Of a stretch of DNA of 64,000 bases, positions 53,341 through 64,000 are shown in pieces (the stretch's first letter is position 1; every line of letters starts with the position of its first letter). The stretch is taken from contig CM061246.1 of assembly GCA_022605425.2 (NCBI GenBank), positions 1,854,501-1,918,500 of the forward strand, given 5' to 3'. The notes under the pieces are model-generated. The model worked only from the letters and a program-made list of their open reading frames with translations. It ran no database searches and was not told where the DNA came from. A program made the translations under genes and the position numbers. The DNA is from Hamiltosporidium tvaerminnensis. Lineage: Eukaryota; Microsporidia; Dubosqiidae.

Positions 53341-56300
53341 AATCTTAAAAACTAATGTACCATTCAAACAAAGCATCATGGATTTAAAATATTTTTTTTA
53401 AAAAGAGAATAATTTTCTATTTTAGTAAATATCATGGCAAGAATTACAAAAAAAGCAAATTATTTTGAATTTTTTTTAAAAAGTGAATAAATCAAAATGG
53501 TTTACAAATGCAATGGTTTATTCGAATAAAATAATAATAAGAGTTTACAATGTGGATTAGCAATACAATAGATCAACTTAAGTTTTAAAAATATAACAAT
53601 TTTTTAAAATATTTGTGCTCATCAAAACTAGAGTGCGTCCAATTTACATTTCTTATTGTTACTTTCGAATCTACTACGATAAATACACTTGAAAAAAATT
53701 GTTGGTTCATTTGTATCTGAGTTTAGTTTCAAAAAATTAAGAAATGGACTCAGTTGAAAAATATAAATTAAAGTAAAAAAAATTTTGTGTTTAAATATTT
53801 CTTTTTTATAACTTGTATGACATAGTTTTCAAGTTCTAGAGAAATCATAGAAAATATGAATGCATACATGTGTATTTGAAATAAGAACATTCGTAGTATT
53901 GCATAATAAATAGATCAATAGATTAAATTATTTTCCTCTAATTAAGTTGAAAAATATATTTAATATTCAATGCTACAAAGTTCGTATACATACATGTAGA
54001 TACAATTTTGTTCAAAAAAACATAAATAAAATCAATAGCCCTGTACAACATATACAGTTCGTTAAATTAAAAATCATTGATTATTTTCATAAATTCAGAT
54101 CATGAATCATTATGTAGCAGATACGAATTATACTAAAATGATTGAATAGAAATAAAAGAAAAAAAGCAAAAATTTCGGAATTGACGCTGTAAACTATTGT
54201 TTTAAGAAAACGTATAATACACTATGTATAATGGGTTGTTCCTTATATTATCTGTATATCATTAAAAAAAGTAATATTTTATGTTAACTGTTAATTTAAA
54301 TCTGTTAGAATAAAATTGAAGTTTTAAAAATGTTTTTAAGACTATAATTTTAATTATTGTCTCTATTTCTAAATAAAATATCTTTGTAGATTATATTCTC
54401 ATATGAATTTGAATGACATGTGATGCAAAATCGCGCAGAATTGTAGTAGAACTTCAATACCTATAAAAAAATTAAAAAATAAAAATTATATTATAAAAAA
54501 TGAATTACATCTTAATTTTACTATTATATACTTTTTTTTTTAATTTTGGCATAGTCATATGTTGATAATACACATGCTTGTTTTCGAGCTTACTCATATG
54601 GAATTTATTTTGACAATAAATTAAGAAATTTACAAACCAAAAACTTGATAGTTTTAAAGCAGCTTTATACTACCTTATATTAAAAATATATAGATAGATA
54701 TTGGCTATACTTATCTGAAGACCTATAAAATACCAGAGGCAGTTTTCTTTCGACAATTCAGCTTTTATTTTTATAAAAACCAACCATTTTTTCTCTTCTT
54801 TCTTGTATCTTTGTATGAAAAAACTCTTGGAAAGTAATCCTTAATGAATATGATAGATAATACAGTAAAAAACGATAAAATATTCACTATTTTCTTAATC
54901 ACGCGTTCCTATACTTCATCACATTCCTTTCATAGCTAAAAAAGCTGACTTATAAATTCAAATTATTATCTAATGGTATACTTTTTGTTTGTCAACTAAT
55001 TTCAAAATTATATTCGATTGTTGTTTCTCTGGTACATTTCCCATACTTCTCAATTTTCGGTTTTATGACTACTAGGAGAAATTTTTCACCTCTATTATTC
55101 TTACAAATACCCGCATTAGGTTGAATATAAATGCATCTGTTTTATTTCATACGATGCTTAAATAGAACTTTTACAAATTTCGGCTGATATTTGTTCGAAC
55201 CAGATGATGCATTCGCTGTTTTTATTGAAACGAATTGATAAACCTTTAAACCCGGACTTTGTTTTGAGATGTTATGATCTTTCTCTTAAAAACCTAAGAT
55301 TATTTAAACATCGAAATTCTGTATATATTGGAAAAGTAGATTCCCGACTTTTATCTCATTGTAAAATAATCGGAACACTTCATATTGAAACATATACTTT
55401 AAGAAGATTTAATACTTTCGAGCATTATATTTCAAATGCAAATAAAAAGAGAAATTTTAAATAACAATCTTAAACCTTTACATGACATTTCCAATCCATT
55501 ATTTTAATTGGTATTATTTCTCAGATCAATACAACAGTTTTGCACGACATGTCCTAGAAGTCGTGAAACGATTTGTATTATTTGAGAGTTTTTGCTCAAT
55601 CGCTGAAAATTTCTTAAACGTTAAACAGTTTCAGACTCTTTCGTTATTTTTTTCGATTTGAAATTTTATTGGTTCTACATTTGTATTTTCTTACATCGTC
55701 TTTATTTATTTTTAGTTAAGGTTTAACTTTATTGAATGTATCTTGCCGAGTTTTTAAATTTCAATAAGTTACCGTCTCCTTTATAAATGCTTTCGTCTCC
55801 TTTATAAAACAATCTTTCGTTTATTGATGCGATAGGTTTTGCTTTGTGTAAGTAAATTCTTGTTCCTGAACGAACTAGACTGCTTATTATTTCTTCCCGC
55901 TGTAATATTCTATCCTAATTATTTTAATCTCTTTTAAGTAAATGTTTCAGCCATTGATTTTTACTAAATTTCTCCAAAAACCATATAAATAAAATATAAT
56001 AATAGATTAACATCGAAAAGTGCTGCAGATAAAAATGGATTATAAATATTACTTCTGGTTTTTCCATTGCATAAATATAAATCGTTTATATTTGAAAGAA
56101 TGCTTTATTTTTATAAAATCAAAGTTTTTCTAGTTATAATCAAATAGAACTTCTCTACTACTCTGTCACCATTCCTTAGTTTCTCAATCTTGCATATTTT
56201 CATCCAAAATAAACATAAAATCAATATAATGAGTGAGAAGTTTATTCATATTTTTTTAATATATATTGCCTAGGTTGTGATTTAAAGTGTAATCCCATCT

Positions 56301-56444
56301 TGAGCTACCTAAGAAAAGCTACATTCCGACTTATTTTAAACTTTTTAGGAAAAATATATTTCAGTAAAGATTTTTTCGGCAATTTACACGGGGTTCCATT
56401 AAGGCGTTGTCATTTTGTAAAACTGGTATAACCACTTATTTAGC
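53341..56444. other. 3.1 kb without a clear gene
   Basis: An 86-codon frame at 55204-55464 plus and a 60-codon, ATG-less frame at about 55720-55910 minus (with GDESIYKGDGNLLKFKNS) both look coding-like; neither could be identified. The area is probably a decayed gene or transposon. Confidence 0.4.
55204..55464 (+). CDS. doubtful small ORF
   Basis: 86 codons from an ATG, basic, no recognised domain and no CCC signal. Surrounded by relic-like sequence. Possibly a fragment of a dead gene. Confidence 0.2.
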   Translation: MMHSLFLLKRIDKPLNPDFVLRCYDLSLKNLRLFKHRNSVYIGKVDSRLLSHCKIIGTLHIETYTLRRFNTFEHYISNANKKRNFK

Positions 56445-56760
56445 ATTCATCCTCATTGGAGATAGAGCCCTGCACGAGCGCTGGACGCAGTTAATAATAC
56501 CGCTTACCGGTATTTTTCCAGTGGGGTTGTTTACTTTTTCGGGTTTCGTAGCAAGTGGTTTTAAAAGGTGGGTTGTTGGCTTTACGCCTAACCTCACCCC
56601 GTAGGACCAGTCTCCTTTAGTGGCCTTTTACGCCAAGCAAAGAATACCAAAAGCCAATTTGCTTCCAGGGTAGTGAGGAAGTACTTTAGTCTTCCTAGCT
56701 TTTTTTAATATTATGGGTTTTTTGTATCACCAGGCCAATAATTCTTTGATTATCAGTGAG
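56445..56760 (-). mobile_element. SINE-like repeat family A, copy A3
   Basis: Plus-strand blocks ATTCATCCTC, CCTGCACGAGCGCTGG, TAATACCGCTTACCGG, TTTACTTTTTCGGGTTTCGT, CCTTTTACGCCAAGC, AAAGCCAATTTGC match the other copies. The head is decayed but box-A-like GGCCTGGTGATAC (minus strand, near 56740) aligns to GGTCTAGTGATGC of A2. Confidence 0.75.
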
Positions 56761-58519
56761 TACAGGCATGGTTTTCATACTTTTACTTGTCCAAAACCTA
56801 CAGGTTCAGTCATGATTTTTAACCTAGTATATAGAATAAATACAAACCAGCTTTTTTGGACAACTTTCACTGTTTTCTAGACCTTTACCTTTATATATCA
56901 ATTCCAACCCAACAAACTCGGCCCCGTGTGATTATATGGTACTAAGTATCCAAATAATAATTTTCAAGCTTTCCACACGTAAACCTTGCCCATAAAATAT
57001 TTTTAGTGTCTTAATTCTTTCTTATTGCTAATTTTTAGTAACAATTCTCATTTAAAGAGCCAATAATCGACTCAAAAAATTTTCTGAGTGAAAAAGTTTT
57101 ATTTTGCTTTCAAGATTGCAATTTATTTACAAAAAAGCTTAATTATTTATTTTCAAGTTATTTATATGTCTCTAAGATAAAATAATTCGCTTAAATTAAA
57201 TTAATCTGCCTATTTCTCTACTGATAAGTAAAATGTATGAATAAACTGGCCATGGATGGTTATTTAAGTCAAAAAACATCATTTCTTAAATGTTATTTTC
57301 TTAATTTCTAAAATGCAATATAATATCATGTTAATCACAAATTACAGAAGCCAACAACCATGCTCTATGAATTTGAAACAATAAACAAGACATAGAAACA
57401 AAAAGAAAATAAACCTTTTCTAAATTCTCAGGATCTTTGTGTCAATAAAAAACGAATATTTTAAATATCTAATTAACTATTTTAAAAAATAAAAACTGTA
57501 ATTTCATCAAAATTTAAGATTTAACATAAATGAAGATAGGATGTGAAATAAAATTTTATATTCGCTTTTTGCATCCTATAAGTAAAAATTAAAATGTCCA
57601 TAGTTATGTTAGACTTTTAAATATTTAGCTCATTCAAAAATTAAACTCAAATATTTACAAATATAACATCATTATGAGCAAAGATATTTTATAAATCAAA
57701 AATATTTCGTAAGCTGTTGCTCTTATAACAATCAATGAATGAAAAGAAGATACATATATCGTAAATATGATAATATATATAATTCCCATCAATATCTTAT
57801 GACAAGGGTATACCTATAGACTTTAATTTATTTAATCATTTAAAATATCTTTGGAAAATATATTTTTAGCCAAATAATATTTACTTTTGTTTTATCTTTC
57901 AAACAAATATTTGATCTCAGTACTTTAAATATTCTAAAATAAAATAAAAAAACAAACTTTTTAAAAATATTCATTTATCAAATTTATATTTAATTCTTTC
58001 TCAAAAGCAATCAAATTGTAATTTTATACACAATGAAACATTTAGAAAGAAAGATATTATAAAAATAAATCACAAATATAAATTATATTCGAATATTTCG
58101 ATGTTTGTATAAGTAAATGTAAATACCGAATAAGAATCTCCAATTTCAAAAAAATACTAATATTTTAATCCTTTGTATAATGAAGTAAAGATCATTAAAT
58201 TGTATTATAGATCATTAAATTGTATTTGATTCTACGAAAATGAAAAAAAATATTAAATAAAATAAATAGTAAATAAAAAAAATAGTAAATATATTTTTCA
58301 GACTATTTTTTACCATAAAATAATTATTACTTATTTTACTGATTGATTCTCCAAAAAAAACTTTTATTTTTTGTACAATAAATGATCTAATTTATCTTTT
58401 TGAGAATAGCATTGAATTATTAACAGTTTTAATTTATTCGTAATGTATTTCAAACCGAAAAATGAAATCAAAAAATAATTTAAGAAAAAATTACATCAAT
58501 TTTTACTTTCATCATTAAA
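56761..58519. other. gene-free AT-rich stretch
   Basis: No gene seen. Confidence 0.4.
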
Positions 58520-58570
58520 ATGTCCAATTTATTTAATAAAATTCTGGGTTAACAAATTTTCTCTCATTTA
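58520..58570 (-). mobile_element. LINE 3'-end remnant (C5)
   Basis: TTTATTTAATAAAATTCTGG then GTTAA on the plus strand equals the 3' end of C1 (TATTTAATAAAATAATTCTG then GGTTAA). Only ~30-40 bases match, so this is a very short 5'-truncated insertion or chance. Confidence 0.4.
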
Positions 58571-58971
58571 ACTAAATTTCTTCCATCAATTATTCATCAT
58601 TAAAAAAATATTTATTTAAAGTAAAAAAATTATCTGTAAAACTAATAAATGAATATTTAAAGAAGAAATAATCAAATATTTCAATAGAAAATAAATATTC
58701 TAATGAATAAGTATTAAAAATCAAACAAATACTTCTTATCTTTTAAAAAATATCATCTTAGTACTTTAATTATTAATATAAAAACTTAAATATCACATAA
58801 CTTATCAGACTCATCAAATTATTTTCTTGAATTTTCTCAAATTTTTTAGATTATTATTTGATTTAAAGATATATTTTTCAATTTTATAAATATATTGTAA
58901 CTACTTGTATCGTTACTTGATTTAATTTTATATTTTATTTATATTTATTTTATAAATCTATTAAAGTAAGT

Positions 58972-59046
58972 TCTTCTTTTTTTGAGTCTGTAAAATAATA
59001 AGAAAAACTTTCTTTTTTTGAGTCTGTAAAATAATAAGAAAAAAAA
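58972..59046. repeat. 37-bp direct repeat, two copies
   Basis: CTTTTTTTGAGTCTGTAAAA followed by TAATAAGAAAAA, twice in tandem, almost identical. Confidence 0.9.
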
Positions 59047-59361
59047 TCTTTTATTTTTGGTATCCTAATTCTTAAAAAATCTCATTTTTCAAAACTTGCA
59101 AAAAAACTGATTTAAATATAAATTTTTTAAATTATAATAACATCTAATATAAGAATTGGTATTTTTCTCAGATGTTTAGAAAAAAAAATCTTTCTATTTT
59201 TGTTATATTCCAATCTTCGTACTTTTAGAATAGTTCTATATGAATCATATATGTTTAATTAATATATATCACGTGATATAGTGATTATCTCACATTGATT
59301 TATCTAAACTGTAATCAAAGCTATTAAGAGAGAAATATTTGAGTTTCTTAAATATTGCTTT

Positions 59362-59525
59362 TCTTAGCCGTTTAAAAAACAAAATATCGAAAGAAGTTTC
59401 AGTGCACACTTACATCAATGTATCGTTATAATTTAATTTCTTAGACATTTAAAAAACAAAATACAAAGAAGTCTCATTCACACTTACAGCAATATATCGT
59501 TATAATTTGATTGCTTACCCATTTA
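59362..59525. repeat. ~82-bp tandem repeat upstream of eEF2
   Basis: Two good copies and a partial third of a unit with TTTAAAAAACAAAATA, AGAAGT(T)TC, CACTTACA and TATCGTTATAATTT. Confidence 0.8.
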
Positions 59526-59860
59526 AAACACCAAATATAATATAAATTCCATTGTATACCGTCCAAAAATTCATTATTAAGAATCATTGTTTTTCCTTCT
59601 TTATAGAAATCAAAAAAAATATAAATTCGATTAAATACTACTTATATCACTATAATACAAATAATTATATTTCTTTAAATCATTTAAGAATAAAATTTCT
59701 CAGAATAAATTAGAATATCATAGACTTACTAAACAGTGATTACAATTTATTTCCAAATCAAATTTTTATTAAAAAAAAAAATTAAAAATTTCCTAAACTT
59801 TTTCTATCCAAATATTTTTCCATCCAAATTTTTTTTGTACAAAATTTTTTTTCAACCGAA

Positions 59861-59864
59861 CCCC
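59861..59864 (+). promoter_or_regulatory. CCCC motif before eEF2 start
   Basis: GAACCCCTTCAAAAC, 20 bases upstream of the ATG at 59885. Confidence 0.45.
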
Positions 59865-59884
59865 TTCAAAACTAAGAAGTACAG

Positions 59885-62575
59885 ATGGTAGATCTCTCAA
59901 TAAAAAAAGTAGAAGAAATGATGAAAAATCAACTAAACATCCGTAATATATCGGTAATCGCACACGTAGATCACGGTAAAAGTACTTTGACTGATACTTT
60001 GGTTATCAAAGCAAAGATAGCTTCTCAAGAAAGTGGTGGTGGAAGATATATGGATACACGTGCTGATGAACAAGAAAGAGGTATTACTATCAAATCCACT
60101 GCTATTTCAATGCATTTTGAATTACCAGAATCTGTTTTGAAAGGTCATTTAAATCAAAAACATAATGGAAATGAATTTCTTATCAATTTAATAGATTCTC
60201 CCGGTCACGTGGATTTCAGTTCAGAAGTAACGGCAGCATTGAGAGTAACTGATGGTGCTATTGTTGTAGTTGACTGTGTGGATGGTATATGTGTACAAAC
60301 TGAAACTGTGTTGAGACAGGCAGTTGCAGAAAAAATCCGACCGACCGTTTGTCTCAATAAAGTCGATCGAGCTCTTTTAGAACTTCAAGAATCAAAAGCA
60401 CAACTTTATGCTCGTTTTAGAAGAAGAGTAGAAGATTTCAATGCAAAACTTCAAATGATTACACTTGGAAAAGAAGATAGCAGATTTCCAATCCATAACC
60501 TTCAACCCGAATTAAACGAATTTTCATTTTGTTCTGGTTTACAAGGGTGGGGATTTACACTCAGACAATTCGCTTCTTTCTATGCTGAAAGATTTAATGT
60601 TAAAGACAAACCAGAAGGAGAAAAGAGAATTTGTAAAATGCTCTGGGCAAATGATGTATTTTATACGGCAGAAGACCCATTCGATACAACCGGTACTTTC
60701 AAAAAACAAGGAAGCCCTGAAAAAGCACCTTTTATTGTTTTCATTTTAAATCCAATTTACACGGTAAGAGATTACTGTATGGCTGTCCAACACGAAAATT
60801 TACGTAACTTTTTGACAAAATATAATGTCACTCTTCCCACAGATCTTCCAAATGAACCAAAAACACTCTTTAAATTGGTAATGCGTACTTGGTTACCAGC
60901 TGCAGATACAATGTTGGAACAAATTATTTTACAACTTCCTTCTCCTGTTCTAAGTCAGAGTTACAGATACGATTCACTCTATGAAGGACCCGTTGATGAT
61001 ATTGTAGCTTTGGGAATAAAAAATGCGGCAGTTGATTCTTTCAAATGCTCTGATCAAATGAGTAGTGAAATGATGCAAAAATTAAATATCAAAGTAGACG
61101 CTAATAATAATGCTGTAGATGCTAATAATAATCCTATTGATGCTAATAATTATATGGTGGATGTCAACAATAATGTTGTTTCAGCTCCTTTGGCTGTTTA
61201 CATTTCAAAAATGGTTCCGTATTCTGATAACAGATTTATTGCATTTGGAAGAGTTTTTTCAGGTAAAGTAACTCCTGGTATGAAAGTCAGAGTACAGGGA
61301 CCTGATTATGTGCCAGGTTCTAAAAATGATCTTTTTATTGCAAACATTCAACGTACAGTAGTTATGATGGGTAGAACTGTCAAAGATGTAAGTATGTGTC
61401 CAGCTGGAAATATTATAGGTTTGATAGGAATTGATGACAAATTAAAGAAAACAGGAACAATTACCAACACTGATGTTGCTCATAATATTAAAGGTATGAA
61501 ATTTAGTGTAAGTCCTGTCGTAAAATACAGTGTAAGTCCTTTAAATCCTGTTGACCTTCCAAAATTGAAGGCAGGTCTCGCCAAATTAAGTAAAAGTGAT
61601 CCTTTAAGTGTTGTCAATTTCAGTGACAATGGAGAACTTACAATAGCAGGAGCAGGTGAATTACATTTAGAAGTTTGTTTAAAAGACTTGGAAGAGGATT
61701 ACGCAGGAGTAAAAATTGTATATGGTGAACCATGTGTCAGTTATTTGGAAGGAATCCGTAATAGTGTCTTAGAACCTAAAATGTGTAAAAGCAGTAACAA
61801 ACACAACAGAATTTATATGACTTGTAGTTCTTTAGACCGTGCAGTCGTAGAAAATCTTGAAAATGGAAAATTGGTGGTCCGAGATCCAAAAGAAAGAGTG
61901 GCAGCTTTTAATTCTGTGTTAGGAATTAGAGACGATTGGATTAAAAAAATTATGTTTTACGGACCGGAAGACAAAGGACCAAATCTGTTTGTTGATGCTA
62001 CTAAGGGTATTGCATATTTAAATGAAGTTAAAGAATATTTAAGAGAAGGATTTAGAGATGTGACTAGTAAAGGACCTTTGATAGAAGAAAAACTACGAGG
62101 AGTTAGATTTGAATTGACTGATATGGTTCTTCACTCAGATGCTATTCATAGAACAGGAAATCAAATTACGATGCCGGTAAGTGAAGTCTGTAGAGGACTA
62201 ATAATGGCAGCTACACCAGTTCTATACGAACCTATTTTTAGAATTGAAGTAAATGTGGCCACAGAAGCAATGAGTGAGGTAATTGCTTTACTTGCGACAA
62301 GAAGAGGTGATGCAGAAGAAGTTAAAGAAGACGGTTCATCAAGAACAAATATTTATGGAATTTTACCAGTAAAAGAAAGTTTTGGATTTAATGCTGCTTT
62401 GATGAAAGTCACACGTGGACAAGCAAGTAGTAGTTTGTGTTTCAGTCATTATGAAGTTATGCCTGGAAATCTTGCGATGGAAGGTAGTTTGATGCATGAG
62501 GTTGTTACAACAATCAGAAATAAGAAAAAGTTTGGTAAACTTAAGAGTGCTGATGAGTATTTTGATAGGCTTTGA
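59885..62575 (+). CDS. EFT1: translation elongation factor 2 (eEF2)
   Basis: 896 aa against ~840-860 in most eukaryotes. GTPase that drives ribosomal translocation. G1 AHVDHGKST at residues 26-34, then RGITIKSTA, DSPGHVDF and LNKVDR of the G domain, SKMVPYSDNRFIAFGRVFSG starting domain II, AGAGELHLEVCLKDLEEDY of domain III, DAIHRTGNQITMPVSEVCRG and MEGSLMHEVVTTIRNKKKFG of domains IV-V. The diphthamide-site His is kept (CFSHYEVMPG, His855). Residues 404-431 are an Asn-rich insertion of four 7-residue units (V/I-D-x-N-N-x-x) just before domain II, which explains part of the extra length. Start chosen by the MVDLSIKK...IRNISVIAHVD opening, typical for eEF2. The sequence is otherwise intact and intron-free. 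Confidence 0.98.
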   Translation: MVDLSIKKVEEMMKNQLNIRNISVIAHVDHGKSTLTDTLVIKAKIASQESGGGRYMDTRADEQERGITIKSTAISMHFELPESVLKGHLNQKHNGNEFLINLIDSPGHVDFSSEVTAALRVTDGAIVVVDCVDGICVQTETVLRQAVAEKIRPTVCLNKVDRALLELQESKAQLYARFRRRVEDFNAKLQMITLGKEDSRFPIHNLQPELNEFSFCSGLQGWGFTLRQFASFYAERFNVKDKPEGEKRICKMLWANDVFYTAEDPFDTTGTFKKQGSPEKAPFIVFILNPIYTVRDYCMAVQHENLRNFLTKYNVTLPTDLPNEPKTLFKLVMRTWLPAADTMLEQIILQLPSPVLSQSYRYDSLYEGPVDDIVALGIKNAAVDSFKCSDQMSSEMMQKLNIKVDANNNAVDANNNPIDANNYMVDVNNNVVSAPLAVYISKMVPYSDNRFIAFGRVFSGKVTPGMKVRVQGPDYVPGSKNDLFIANIQRTVVMMGRTVKDVSMCPAGNIIGLIGIDDKLKKTGTITNTDVAHNIKGMKFSVSPVVKYSVSPLNPVDLPKLKAGLAKLSKSDPLSVVNFSDNGELTIAGAGELHLEVCLKDLEEDYAGVKIVYGEPCVSYLEGIRNSVLEPKMCKSSNKHNRIYMTCSSLDRAVVENLENGKLVVRDPKERVAAFNSVLGIRDDWIKKIMFYGPEDKGPNLFVDATKGIAYLNEVKEYLREGFRDVTSKGPLIEEKLRGVRFELTDMVLHSDAIHRTGNQITMPVSEVCRGLIMAATPVLYEPIFRIEVNVATEAMSEVIALLATRRGDAEEVKEDGSSRTNIYGILPVKESFGFNAALMKVTRGQASSSLCFSHYEVMPGNLAMEGSLMHEVVTTIRNKKKFGKLKSADEYFDRL
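61094..61177 (+). repeat. 21-bp coding repeat in eEF2
   Basis: Four units of GTAGACGCTAATAATAATGC type in frame, encoding VDANNNA, VDANNNP, IDANNYM, VDVNNNV. Confidence 0.95.
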
Positions 62576-62579
62576 GATA

Positions 62580-62990
62580 GGTTTATTAAAAATTTGAGGT
62601 TTTATTTTGTCTTTTGGATTCATTTAATTCATTTTTTTTTTGTGTTGAATAGGCTTGCCATTATTTTAATTTTTTTTATTTTGTCTTTTGGATTCATTTA
62701 ATTCATTTTTTTTGTGTTTGAATAGGCTTGTCTTACCATTATTTTAATTTATTTTTATGAATTCATTTGGATTCATTTAATTCATTTTTTTTTGTGTTTG
62801 AATAGGCTTGGATTGTCATTATTTTAATTTATTCTTATGAATTCATTTGGTTTTTAATTTTTTTTGTGTTGAATAGGTTTTCTTGCCATTATTTTTTATT
62901 TTTATGAATTCATTTGGTTTTTTTTTGTGTTGAATAGTTTTGGCTTGTCCTTATTTTACTTTATTCTTATGAATTCTTTTGGATTTTTTA
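62580..62990. repeat. tandem repeat downstream of eEF2
   Basis: About five degenerate units of 65-85 bases with GATTCATTTAATTCATTTTT, GTGTTTGAATAGGCTTG and CATTATTTTAATTTATT, starting just past the stop codon. Confidence 0.9.
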
Positions 62991-63039
62991 TATTTTTCTA
63001 AAATTCTTAACATTGTAATTCAAATTTTTCTTTTAATTT

Positions 63040-63545
63040 TCATGGAGAGAGGATAACCACATTAAAAACTATCTGCTTGCAAAAAATATGTAAAATTTGC
63101 TTTAAAAATCATTGTTTGGATTTTAAGTGGGTTTAAAACCATAGTACATCTTCTGATGTTCAATTGAAATTTATATGGGAATTGTAAAGTCTATAAAATG
63201 TTGATAATTCTTTTAAAAATTTATTTTGTAGTTTTTTATGTAATTAGATTGGAAATAACGACAGAAATTTAATCCGATTGCCATGTAAAAGCATGGAAGC
63301 GTGGTTATGCTCTTTCGGGTTAGAAGACTTAGCGCCTAGTGAATGCAAAAAAAAACAAATTTTTAAAAGCACTGGAATTCTAAGTAGCAGGTTATACATA
63401 TTGGTAAGTCATAATAATTTTAGGTGAGGTATATAAGTCTCCAATATATTTCCAAATTTATGGTTTGATTTTGGATCGGAAATTGTAAAGTAATTGGGAA
63501 TCTTGCTATTCCCTCAAAATCTAAAGGTCGCTCGATCTACGATTA
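63040..63545 (+). repeat. dispersed repeat family B, decayed copy (B5)
   Basis: 5' end GAGAGGATAACCACATTAAA, ATTGCCATGTAAAAGCATGG, GGGTTAGAAGACTTAGCGCC, AGTAGCAGGTTATACATATT are preserved; the last third has diverged. Confidence 0.8.
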
Positions 63546-64000
63546 GACTCTAGACAAACACGGTAACCAACATTTGCAACTTCATAAACAGGAAATTACA
63601 TATAAATACTTTTTAAATAAAAATTTTTGTAATTTGTAGAGTCTTTAGGAAATATAAACGGAAATCAGAAGATCAGTTATTTATACTAAACCTAAAAATA
63701 TTTTAGTATCATTCAAATCGTACAACATATATCATTGCTTTTAAATATTTAATACTTCAAACGAAGATTCATTTTAATTAAAGAAATAAATCTGTAAAAA
63801 AGTATAAATTCTATTTTCTTTTTTATCTCTCATTTTGATTCGGTTTTTATATTTAAATTTATACTAAATAAGCAAGAATATTTATAAAAATAAATTTAAA
63901 CTGATTCGGTTATAAAAAGCTTTCGAAATGTTTTTAGAATTAAAATTTGATTTATAATCTTACATACGAATTGAGAACACATTATAATATTATTATATTA
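63546..64000. other. AT-rich right edge
   Basis: No gene or partial open frame running off the edge was seen. Confidence 0.4.

Larger units (their letters stand above)
58571..59860. other. AT-rich region upstream of eEF2
   Basis: No gene. Contains a two-copy 37-base direct repeat at 58972-59046 (TTTTTTTGAGTCTGTAAAAT) and a two-to-three-copy ~82-base repeat at 59362-59525 (TTTAAAAAACAAAATA, CACACTTACA(T/G)CAAT, TATCGTTATAATTT). Confidence 0.5.

Noticed and set aside
55190-55205. GTTCGAACC as a tRNA box B
   Set aside because: No box A at the proper distance and no cloverleaf possible around it.

Overview
The window looks like a piece of a microsporidian genome: very AT-rich, intron-poor, with short intergenic signals and several compact eukaryotic housekeeping proteins. 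Points in favour are a very short NHP2 (119 aa) and Sec13 (271 aa), no introns seen in eL15 or eEF2, CCC/GGG triplets just upstream of many start codons, and a 1516-residue, cysteine-free secreted Gly/Ala-rich protein that resembles polar tube protein 3. Gene density is low (about 16 convincing genes in 64 kb) and transposon debris is abundant. This fits an expanded, repeat-rich microsporidian lineage. I cannot name the genus from the sequence alone.

Layout. 1-1108: an LRR-like secreted protein gene running off the left edge (minus strand). 1.1-8.2 kb: intergenic DNA with transposon relics (a SINE-like element, a decayed hAT-type transposase, a decayed R2-like LINE). 8.6-19 kb: gene cluster with a possible OB-fold protein, trehalose-6-phosphate synthase, an ataxin-2/Pbp1 homologue with tandem repeats, Mn-superoxide dismutase, elongin C, then (after a LINE relic with a nested SINE) NHP2 and ribosomal protein eL15. 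19-25.5 kb: AT-rich repeats, a nearly complete but inactivated R2-like LINE (3.8 kb) lying directly against a broken paralogue of the LRR gene. 25.5-34.4 kb: mostly gene-free, with a tRNA-derived SINE, two copies of a 720-bp dispersed repeat and a LINE fragment. 34.4-36.4 kb: a TRAPP subunit and a forkhead transcription factor, convergent. 36.4-41 kb: gene-free, ending in a 92-bp and a 40-bp minisatellite. 41-45.6 kb: the PTP3-like gene. 47.3-50.5 kb: an unrecognised secreted helical protein and Sec13. 52.3-53.3 kb: a broken gene with weak Ufd2-like features. 59.9-62.6 kb: eEF2 with an Asn-rich insertion.

The housekeeping genes belong to general functions (translation, snoRNP assembly, ER/Golgi traffic, trehalose synthesis, oxidative defence) and do not form an operon. 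The most distinctive content is the mobile-element community. It has an R2-like LINE with at least five copies or fragments, a tRNA-headed SINE family with four copies and a well-formed Pol III box A/box B pair in one of them, and a second, roughly 720-bp non-coding repeat with seven copies or fragments. The second repeat shares a short motif with the LINE 3' end. Nested insertion is visible: a SINE sits inside a LINE relic. Almost every gene spacer also carries its own short degenerate tandem array.
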